Source of the DNA: Leucobacter salsicius M1-8 | Lineage (GTDB): Bacteria; Actinomycetota; Actinomycetes; Actinomycetales; Microbacteriaceae | Assembly (NCBI RefSeq): GCF_000350525.1 | Contig: NZ_AOCN01000019.1 | Span: forward strand, 186,001 to 250,000 | DNA length: 64,000 bases | Direction of reading: 5' to 3' | In this document: in pieces, positions 57,927 to 64,000 of the stretch | Numbering within the stretch: the stretch's first letter is position 1 | How the letters are laid out: the number at the start of each line of letters is the position of its first letter | Notes under the pieces: model-generated | Seen by the model: the letters and a program-made list of their open reading frames with translations, nothing else | The model's database searches: none | Told to the model about the DNA's origin: nothing | Program-made: the position numbers and the translations under genes

Positions 57927-59063
57927 ATGAGAACCGGATCAATGCGAGTCGCCGAGATTTCGACGGCAGCGATTCGCCACAATGTCGGCCACATTCGTGA
58001 GCTGACGGGTGGGGTCGTCATCGTCGTGGTGAAGGCCAACGGGTATGGCCACGGCGCAGCGATCGCGGCTCAAGCCGCAATCGAGGGCGGCGCTGACATG
58101 GTCGCCACCGCCGATCTGGAAGAGGCACTCGCGCTGCGGGAGGCCGGCATCGCGGGCCCCATTCTGTGCTGGCTGCACGGGGCCCGGGTTGACTTCGCCC
58201 CGGCCGTCGCCGAAGACATCGAGATCGGGGTGAGTAACCTCGCGCAGCTTGAGAAGCTCGCGGCCGCCGCGCAACGGGCGGGCAAAACCGCCGTAGCGCA
58301 GCTCAAGGTCGACACCGGGTTGAGCCGTAACGGTGCCTGCCGCTCCGAATGGGACGTCCTGTTCACACGGGCCGCCGAACTGCACCGTGCGGGCATCGTG
58401 CACGTGCGCGGAATCTTCAGCCACCTCGCCAACGCTGGCGACCAAGGCGACCGGGCGCAGGCTGCCGAGTTCGACGCGGCCATCGCGCTGCTGCAGGAGA
58501 AGGGCGTCGACCCCGAGTTGACCCACCTCGCTGCGAGCGCTGCGACGCTCAAGTCGCCGCATCTGCACTATTCGGCCGTGCGTGTGGGTGTTGTGGCCTA
58601 CGGCCTCAGCCCGCTCGCCGACAAGACCTCGGCGCAGCTGGGGCTGATCCCCGCGATGACGCTGCGCTCGGAGATCGTCGCGCTGCGCGGGGTGCCCGCT
58701 GGCACAGGCGTTTCGTACGGCTTTAATCACGTGTGCGAGACTGCGACGACCCTCGCCCTCGTGCCCATGGGCTACGCCGACGGCATGCCGCGCGCGCTCA
58801 ATGGCTCGGGGGCCTGGGTCTCGATCGCGGGGGAGCCGCGGCCGATCGTGGGTCGCATCGGCATGGACCAGTTCATCGTCGATGTGGGCCCGCTCGCGGG
58901 CCGGCTCAGCCTCGGCGACGAGGTCGTCTTGTTCGGCGACCCCGAGCGCGGATTCCCCGCCGTCGAGATCTGGGCCGGGCTGATGCGCACCATCAATTAC
59001 GAAATCATCGCGAGTATTGGGCCGCGCGTGCTGCGGCTTGCGGCGGGAGCGGATGCAGCGTGA
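57927..59063 (+). CDS. alr: Alanine racemase
   Basis: 378 residues from ATG 57927, with GAGG upstream; the frame open from 57714 is a shadow of acpS. It supplies D-Ala for peptidoglycan. PLP is held by Lys in VKANGYGHG. The catalytic Tyr region is GTGVSYGFNH, with MGYADGMPRALN and GRIGMDQFIVDV also present. The end overlaps tsaE by four bases. Confidence 0.97.
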   Translation: MRTGSMRVAEISTAAIRHNVGHIRELTGGVVIVVVKANGYGHGAAIAAQAAIEGGADMVATADLEEALALREAGIAGPILCWLHGARVDFAPAVAEDIEIGVSNLAQLEKLAAAAQRAGKTAVAQLKVDTGLSRNGACRSEWDVLFTRAAELHRAGIVHVRGIFSHLANAGDQGDRAQAAEFDAAIALLQEKGVDPELTHLAASAATLKSPHLHYSAVRVGVVAYGLSPLADKTSAQLGLIPAMTLRSEIVALRGVPAGTGVSYGFNHVCETATTLALVPMGYADGMPRALNGSGAWVSIAGEPRPIVGRIGMDQFIVDVGPLAGRLSLGDEVVLFGDPERGFPAVEIWAGLMRTINYEIIASIGPRVLRLAAGADAA

Positions 59064-59605
59064 CGAAGATTGAACACATCGAAGCGGCCTCGCCCGACGA
59101 GATGCACGATGTGGGGGTGCGCCTCGGACGGGTGCTGGCCGCGGGAGACCTGCTGATCCTGACCGGTCCGCTCGGCGCTGGGAAGACCACGCTCACCCGT
59201 GGCATTGGTGAGGGCCTCGGCGTCCGCGGCCCCGTGCAGAGCCCCACCTTCGTGATCGCCCGCACGCACCCGTCGCTCGTCGGCGGCGCGCCACTCGTGC
59301 ACGTCGACGCCTACCGGCTCGCAAACTCAGACGAGCTCGAAGATCTCGACCTCGACTTCGAGGCGTCGGTTGTGGTCGCAGAGTGGGGTGCCGGTGTGCT
59401 CGAACCCACCGGCTCCTGGATCGAAATTGAGATTGAGCGCCCGACCGGCGCGGGAGCTGATCCGGATCCCGATGCGGATCGCGGGGACGAAGCGGCCGAG
59501 CCCACGGGGGCAGCGGCCGAGGATTGGTCAGAAGCGCTGGTTGAGGCGCGACGAATGACGCTCACGGGGCACGGGCCCCGATGGGCCGGAGGGATTCTCT
59601 CATGA
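59060..59605 (+). CDS. tsaE: tRNA t6A37 synthesis ATPase TsaE
   Basis: 181 residues from GTG 59060, overlapping alr. Walker A GPLGAGKTTLTRGIGEGLG, SPTFVIARTH and HVDAYRLANSDELEDLDLD and VAEWGAGVLEP are the family signatures. It powers the TsaB-TsaD complex. A ~40-residue Asp/Ala/Glu-rich insertion (DPDPDADRGDEAAEP) lies before the final strand, longer than in E. coli TsaE. The end overlaps tsaB by four bases. Confidence 0.95.
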   Translation: MTKIEHIEAASPDEMHDVGVRLGRVLAAGDLLILTGPLGAGKTTLTRGIGEGLGVRGPVQSPTFVIARTHPSLVGGAPLVHVDAYRLANSDELEDLDLDFEASVVVAEWGAGVLEPTGSWIEIEIERPTGAGADPDPDADRGDEAAEPTGAAAEDWSEALVEARRMTLTGHGPRWAGGILS

Positions 59606-60267
59606 GCGTGGACTACGCCGTCACGGTAGGCGACGCCCCCGAGTTGGGTGGGCGCTGCCTGCTCGCGATCGACACGTCCATCGGCACGAGCGTTGCGCTC
59701 GGGTGCGACGGCTGGGTGTGGGCGGTGGCGAGCGAGAATCCTCGCGGCCACGCCGAGGCGATCGGCACGCTGCTCGCGCTGGTGTTCAGCGAGAGCGGCG
59801 TCGCCGCTGGCCGAGTCGACGGCGTGATTGCAGGAATGGGCCCGGGCCCCTTCACCGGCTTGCGCGTGGGTATCGCGGCGGCGCAGGCCTTCGCCACCGG
59901 TCGTGAGGCTCCGCTGTATGGGCTACACAGCCACGAGGCGGTGGCCCTCGGCACGCTCGAGCGGGGCGCGGCGGCTGGCACGCGCGTCGTCACCGACGCG
60001 CGTCGCAAGGAACTGTTCGTGTCTGACTACGCGAGCCTCAACTGGGCAGGTATTCCCGAGCTCTCGAACGGGCCGCGGCTCGTCGCGCGCGAAGGCTACG
60101 AGGCCGTGCCCGGAGAAGAGTGGCCCGTCACGATCGATGCCTCGGCACTCGTGCGGCTTGCTGCGCGCCGGATCGCCGCGGGCATCGAGTTTGCTGGCGA
60201 TCAGGCGCTCTACCTGCGCGAGCCAGACGTTGCGAAGCCAACGACGCAGAAGCGGGTGAGCGCGTGA
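59602..60267 (+). CDS. tsaB: tRNA t6A37 synthesis scaffold TsaB
   Basis: 221 residues from ATG 59602, overlapping tsaE. An ASKHA-fold protein that dimerises with TsaD. LLAIDTSIGTSVALG and MGPGPFTGLRVGIAAAQAFA are characteristic. It has no metal-binding His pair, as expected of the non-catalytic partner. The start follows GGAGGG and overlaps tsaE; the end overlaps rimI. Confidence 0.95.
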   Translation: MSVDYAVTVGDAPELGGRCLLAIDTSIGTSVALGCDGWVWAVASENPRGHAEAIGTLLALVFSESGVAAGRVDGVIAGMGPGPFTGLRVGIAAAQAFATGREAPLYGLHSHEAVALGTLERGAAAGTRVVTDARRKELFVSDYASLNWAGIPELSNGPRLVAREGYEAVPGEEWPVTIDASALVRLAARRIAAGIEFAGDQALYLREPDVAKPTTQKRVSA

Positions 60268-60731
60268 GCGCTGCCGCCCTGCAGATTCGGCCCGCGACGG
60301 CAGACGACCTCGACGCCGTCTGGGCGATCGAATCCGCCGTGTTCGCGGCCGAGGCGTGGAGCCGTCCGATGGTGGCGGAGGAACTCTCGGGGCCGCACCG
60401 CAGTTACCTCGTGCTGGTCGACGAAGAGGGGGCTGTGCAGGGCTACGCCGGGCTGCTCGCGGTGGGCACCGAGGGTGACGTGCAGACCATTGCCGTGGCG
60501 CCTGCTCAACGCGGGGGCGGGCACGGACGACGGCTCATTGAAGCCCTCATTGCCAGGGCCCGCGAACAGGGCGTGCGTGAGCTGTTCCTTGAGGTGCGCG
60601 CCGACAATCCCGTCGCCCGATCACTGTACGAAAGCCTGTCGTTCGCCGAAATCGGCGTACGGCCGCGCTACTACCAACCCGACGACGTCGACGCGATCGT
60701 CATGAAGCTGCAAATGAAGGATCTAGCGTGA
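60264..60731 (+). CDS. rimI: Ribosomal protein S18-alanine N-acetyltransferase (GNAT)
   Basis: 155 residues from GTG 60264. The acetyl-CoA site is [19 protein letters not shown] and the C-terminal half includes [31 protein letters not shown], a strong RimI pattern. It acetylates the N-terminal Ala of S18 and possibly other proteins. Placement between tsaB and tsaD is the usual arrangement in actinobacteria, and both junctions overlap by four bases. Confidence 0.94.
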   Translation: MSAAALQIRPATADDLDAVWAIESAVFAAEAWSRPMVAEELSGPHRSYLVLVDEEGAVQGYAGLLAVGTEGDVQTIAVAPAQRGGGHGRRLIEALIARAREQGVRELFLEVRADNPVARSLYESLSFAEIGVRPRYYQPDDVDAIVMKLQMKDLA

Positions 60732-61810
60732 CTGTTGCTGAGCCCCTGGTGCTGGGCATTGAGACGAGCTGCGACGAAACCGGCGTGGGCATCGTGCGGG
60801 GACGTACCCTACTTGCGAACACGATCGCGTCATCGATGGACGAGCACGCGCGCTACGGCGGTGTCGTGCCCGAGGTCGCGGCCCGCGCGCACCTCGAGGC
60901 CATGCGCCCGACCATCGAGCGCGCCGTGGCTGACGCAGGGGTGCGGCTCCAGGATCTCGACGCAATTGCGGTGACGAGCGGGCCGGGCCTCGCGGGCGCA
61001 CTCATGGTGGGCGTGGCCGCTGCCAAAGCTCTCGCCGTTTCGCTCAACAAGCCGCTGTACGCCGTGAACCACCTCGTGGGACACGTGGGGGCCGACCTAC
61101 TGCAGGGAGAGGGGCTGCGCCCCGCCGTAGGCTCCGTGGGCGATCTCGAGCTTCCCACCATCGCACTGCTGGTGTCAGGAGGGCACACCTCGCTGCTGCT
61201 CGTGCGCGACCTGGTGGGCGACGTCGAGATGCTCGGAGAGACCATCGACGACGCCGCGGGTGAGGCCTTCGACAAGGTCGCCCGGCTGCTCGGCATGCCC
61301 TATCCGGGCGGGCCGCACATCGACCTCGCTGCCGAGACTGGCAACCCGCAGGCGATCCGGTTTCCTCGCGGGCTCACCCACCCGAAGGACCTCGAACGGC
61401 ATCGCTACGATTTCTCATTCTCGGGGCTCAAAACCTCGGTGGCCCGGTGGGTTGAGAAGCAGCGCGACACGGGCGCCGAGATTCCCGTCGCCGATGTCGC
61501 GGCAAGCTTTAGGGAGGCCGTAGTCGACGTGCTGCTCACGAAGGCGCTCGCCGCCTGCGCCGACCTGGGTGTGCCACGCCTGCTGCTCGGCGGCGGCGTG
61601 GTTGCCAATGCGCGGCTGCGCGAGGTCGCTGCGGAGCGCGCGACGGCCGCCGGCGTCGAACTGCGCGTGCCGCCGCTGTCGCTCTGCACCGACAACGGCG
61701 CGATGATCGCGTCGCTCGGCGCGCAGCTCATGGCCGCGGGGCACGGGCCGTCGGGCCTCGGATTTGGGGCGGACTCGACACTCCCGGTGACCGAGATTCA
61801 AGTCCTGTAA
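60728..61810 (+). CDS. tsaD: tRNA N6-adenosine threonylcarbamoyltransferase TsaD
   Basis: 360 residues from GTG 60728, overlapping rimI. It transfers the threonylcarbamoyl group to A37 of ANN-decoding tRNAs. [15 protein letters not shown] opens it; [54 protein letters not shown] and [12 protein letters not shown] follow in order. It is the last of the coupled tsaE-tsaB-rimI-tsaD run. Confidence 0.97.
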   Translation: MTVAEPLVLGIETSCDETGVGIVRGRTLLANTIASSMDEHARYGGVVPEVAARAHLEAMRPTIERAVADAGVRLQDLDAIAVTSGPGLAGALMVGVAAAKALAVSLNKPLYAVNHLVGHVGADLLQGEGLRPAVGSVGDLELPTIALLVSGGHTSLLLVRDLVGDVEMLGETIDDAAGEAFDKVARLLGMPYPGGPHIDLAAETGNPQAIRFPRGLTHPKDLERHRYDFSFSGLKTSVARWVEKQRDTGAEIPVADVAASFREAVVDVLLTKALAACADLGVPRLLLGGGVVANARLREVAAERATAAGVELRVPPLSLCTDNGAMIASLGAQLMAAGHGPSGLGFGADSTLPVTEIQVL

Positions 61811-61889
61811 CCTGACCGGTTAGGCGGTCGGCACGGTAACCTGAAACTCACGAACCGCGGAACCCCGCAGTTGACTAGAGGAGGACAAC

Positions 61890-62423
61890 GTGTCTGACAA
61901 CCTGCCCCCGAACGAGCCCGTACAGCCTGCATCGGGCGAACCGGTTAATCCCGTCAGCCCGGTGACACCCGAGGTGTCCGCGGTGCCGGCGGCTCCCGTC
62001 AGCCCGGCCGCTCCGGAAGCCCCGGCCTACCGCGCCGAGCCCGTTGCTCCCCAGGCACAGCAAGCTCCACAGGCCCCGGCCTACGGCGCTGGCGGCTACG
62101 CGGCCCCCGCAGCCGTGCCCGGCAAGACGCTGGGCATTGTGGGCCTCGTGCTCGCGTTCCTGGTTTCATTCGTTGGCCTGATCCTGAGCATCATCGCGGT
62201 GATCCAGTCGAAGAAGGCCGGCGCCAAGAACATTCCCGGCATCATCGGCATCGTGATCGGTGCCCTCGGTACGATCGGTTGGATTCTCGGCATTATTGCC
62301 CTCGTGGGGGCCATGAGCCTGGGACTCAACGTGTACGAGGCTTGCATTGGCGACCCGACTGCAAGTGTTGAGGTCATGGGCCAGCTCGTGCCCTGCTCGA
62401 GCGTAGAAATCGACCAGTACTAA
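61890..62423 (+). CDS. DUF4190-like membrane protein with Pro/Ala-rich N-terminus
   Basis: 177 residues from GTG 61890, with GAGGAGG upstream. The first ~75 residues are rich in Pro, Ala and Val with no fold. GKTLGIVGLVLAFLVSFVGLILSIIAVIQSKKAG and IIGIVIGALGTIGWILGIIALVGA are two hydrophobic stretches in the DUF4190 layout. A small extracytoplasmic tail contains two Cys (EACIGD and LVPCSSVE) that could form a disulfide. Function is unknown. It is separated from tsaD by 79 bases. Confidence 0.78.
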   Translation: MSDNLPPNEPVQPASGEPVNPVSPVTPEVSAVPAAPVSPAAPEAPAYRAEPVAPQAQQAPQAPAYGAGGYAAPAAVPGKTLGIVGLVLAFLVSFVGLILSIIAVIQSKKAGAKNIPGIIGIVIGALGTIGWILGIIALVGAMSLGLNVYEACIGDPTASVEVMGQLVPCSSVEIDQY

Positions 62424-62455
62424 GCCTCTCGCGCCGCAGCACGCGGTGCAAAAGT

Positions 62456-62490
62456 AGAGCCCCGCAGAATCTCAGATTCTGCGGGGCTCT
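62456..62490. terminator. Bidirectional terminator between DUF4190 gene and methyltransferase gene
   Basis: AGAGCCCCGCAGAATC (62456-62471) pairs perfectly over 16 bases with 62475-62490 around a TCA loop. There is no long T run, but it sits between convergent genes. Confidence 0.75.
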
Positions 62491-62529
62491 GTTGTGCGGG
62501 GATCCGAGGTGAGCGGATCAGCTGCGTCG

Positions 62530-63771
62530 TTAGCAGCGCTCCGCGAGTAGGGCGATGTGGTCGCCCTGTGCATCGCGCGTGAGAAACACGGTCGCGCTGC
62601 CTTTGCCCTTGAGTTTCAACCGCTTGCGCAGGGCTGCCGGGTCCACGTCCACGCCGCGCTTCTTGATCTCGAGCGTGCCGATATCTCGCGTTGCCAAGGC
62701 GCGCCGCAGCTCCTTCTCCTTCGCGGGCAGCCGCTCGAGCACGCGAAACGCGTGGGCGAAGGGCGTCGGCGTATGTGTGTCCGAGGTGAGATACGCGATC
62801 TTGTCGCTCAGCATGCCCGCGTTGAGCGTGCGCGCGAGGTCTCCGATTAGTCGCGCGCGAATGACCGCGCCGTCGGGCTCGTACAGGTACTCGCCGAGCT
62901 CACGCTCGGGGGCATCCTCTGAATCTGCGGGAGCAGTCAGTTCGAACGCCTCGGAGCCGCGAAGCACGAGCGCGGCTCGCTTGATGCCGGGGCGCGCTAC
63001 GGCGCCAAACCACAGGCCGGTCTCAACGACCTGGCCATCAACCGAGATCCACTGCGCCTCTGCGTCATCAGGAATGAGGTCGCGGTCAAGCCCGGGCCCG
63101 AGCTTGACCCCCGTGGGAAACGCGCGGGCAGTGTCGAAGGCAAAAGTCAGTGAGGGCGAGTAGTCATCGGGCGACGCCACGCGACGGGTGTCCCGATGGC
63201 CAGCTGTGCGACGAGCCGGATCGAGAAAGGCCCCATCGCAGCCGGTGATATCTGCCGATTCCGCGTCCGCGTGTGAGACGCCCGGGGCCGCGACACCCAG
63301 ACGCGCAGCCAACACCCCGAGATTGTGTGCCGCAAGTCGGGCTGTGAACGGATCGAGTTCGACCGCGTGTGGCGTGACGCCCGCCTCCAAGAGCGCGAGT
63401 GACTCCGCTCCGATCCCGCACCCCAGGTCGGCGACGCGTGAGCATCCGGCCTGGGCAAACCGCGTCGCGTGGAGCCGCGCCACGTGGGATCGGGTGGCCT
63501 GTTCGAGGCCAGCCTGAGTAAACAACAGCCCATTGGCGAGCTCGCCAAACTTGCCCCGTGCCTTGATCCGGAGCTCAGCCTGAGTGAGTACAGCGGCGAT
63601 GAGCGAGGGGTCTATGCCTCGTTTGCGCAGGCGCGCATTGATCTGCCCGGAGTCGGTGCCGCCCGCTTGGAGTTGCTCGCCGACCTCGGCGAGCAACTCC
63701 AAGCCCGGGGCTGAAAGGAGATCCTCCCAACCCGGAGCAGCTGAGGTGGGAGGGGACTGTCGTTCGGTCAT
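62530..63771 (-). CDS. SAM-dependent methyltransferase with THUMP-like C-terminal domain
   Basis: 413 residues, ATG 63771. The SAM motif VADLGCGIGAESLALLEAG is followed by AVELDPFTARLAAHN and the motif IV-like segment GAFLDPARRTAGHRDTRR. The C-terminal ~80 residues (ERLPAKEKELRRALATRDIGTLEIKKRGVDVDPAALRKRLKLKGKG in parts) are the THUMP-like RNA-binding domain found in this actinobacterial family. A role in RNA methylation is likely but the target is unknown. It lies 7 bases after the stop of the truncated DUF4190 gene on the same strand. Confidence 0.85.
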   Translation of the reverse strand: MTERQSPPTSAAPGWEDLLSAPGLELLAEVGEQLQAGGTDSGQINARLRKRGIDPSLIAAVLTQAELRIKARGKFGELANGLLFTQAGLEQATRSHVARLHATRFAQAGCSRVADLGCGIGAESLALLEAGVTPHAVELDPFTARLAAHNLGVLAARLGVAAPGVSHADAESADITGCDGAFLDPARRTAGHRDTRRVASPDDYSPSLTFAFDTARAFPTGVKLGPGLDRDLIPDDAEAQWISVDGQVVETGLWFGAVARPGIKRAALVLRGSEAFELTAPADSEDAPERELGEYLYEPDGAVIRARLIGDLARTLNAGMLSDKIAYLTSDTHTPTPFAHAFRVLERLPAKEKELRRALATRDIGTLEIKKRGVDVDPAALRKRLKLKGKGSATVFLTRDAQGDHIALLAERC

Positions 63772-63778
63772 TCCTGGC

Positions 63779-64000
63779 TTAGGACAGGGTGTAATCGTTG
63801 AAGGCAGACCCCATCGTGCCGATCAGCGCGAAGATCATGAATGCGTAGGCAAACATGAACAGGGCAACAAAGACAAGCGCTGCGTAGCTGATGATCAGGC
63901 CGGTGAGGCCAATGCCGCGGCCTGCATCACCCGTGCGCTTGATCTGGCTCAGACCCATGTGGCCAAAGATGATGCCCGCGATGGGGGAAATGAACGCGAA
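63779..64000 (-). CDS. DUF4190-family membrane protein, C-terminal part (5' end outside window)
   Basis: 73 residues are readable from the right edge to the stop at 63779-63781. The reverse-strand translation shows FAFISPIAGIIFGHMGLSQI, then KRTGDAGRGIGLTGLIISYA, the standard DUF4190 pattern with a cytoplasmic KRTG-x-GRG loop. A second hydrophobic helix (LVFVALFMFAYAFMIFALIG) and a short tail NDYTLS follow. The start lies outside the window. It precedes the methyltransferase by 7 bases, so they probably share a message. Confidence 0.85.
   Translation of the reverse strand, partial: FAFISPIAGIIFGHMGLSQIKRTGDAGRGIGLTGLIISYAALVFVALFMFAYAFMIFALIGTMGSAFNDYTLS

Overview
The window is a high-GC bacterial chromosome segment with the density, GTG/TTG starts and gene order of an actinobacterium. 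It has a TTG-started rpoB-rpoC pair, an str operon (rpsL-rpsG-fusA-tuf), S10, spc and alpha ribosomal operons running into truA-rplM-rpsI-glmM, a mycoredoxin-like CGDC protein and a DUF4916 protein. S14 (rpsN) and S4 (rpsD) are missing from their usual slots. Together with the overall layout this fits Microbacteriaceae, perhaps a Leucobacter-like genus. The genus is inference; the actinobacterial assignment is firm.

Layout. 1-14.9 kb is metabolic and accessory: the end of a CueP-like copper protein, the protein-AMPylase SelO, a PACE-type efflux protein behind an AT-rich promoter region, meso-diaminopimelate dehydrogenase, a flavin dehydrogenase, a PlsC-like acyltransferase and a complete four-gene Opu-type compatible-solute ABC importer. 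Then come Nudix, M15 carboxypeptidase and nitrilase-fold genes, and a tightly overlapping minus-strand operon (PAP2 phosphatase, mycoredoxin, spermidine-synthase-like protein, SprT-like metalloprotein).

15-54.5 kb is the transcription and translation core: rpoB, rpoC, three coupled genes of unknown function, the str operon, a two-gene polysaccharide initiation cassette, the S10/spc/alpha operons with secY, adk, map, infA, rpmJ and rpoA, an inverted OafA-type acyltransferase with an SGNH domain, then truA, rplM, rpsI and glmM. The surface-polysaccharide genes and the unknown trio interrupt an otherwise standard ribosomal region. The gaps between ribosomal genes often hold strong hairpins, including at the two places where rpsN and rpsD would be expected.

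54.5-64 kb links envelope precursors and tRNA modification: coaA (minus strand), glmS, acpS, alr, then tsaE-tsaB-rimI-tsaD with successive 4-base overlaps (t6A37 of tRNA). It ends with a DUF4190-like membrane protein, a THUMP-like methyltransferase and a second, truncated DUF4190-like gene. GlmS and GlmM feed UDP-GlcNAc synthesis, Alr supplies D-Ala, and CoaA and AcpS supply CoA and holo-ACP.

No rRNA, tRNA, CRISPR array, insertion sequence or prophage was recognised. No wholly new multi-gene system is evident. The points most worth checking are a natural Asn at the rifampicin-contact His of RpoB, the hairpins at the missing rpsN and rpsD sites, terminator-like hairpins in the str and S10 leaders, a possibly leaderless glmS, an over-represented 10-base palindrome, and the unknown trio between rpoC and rpsL.
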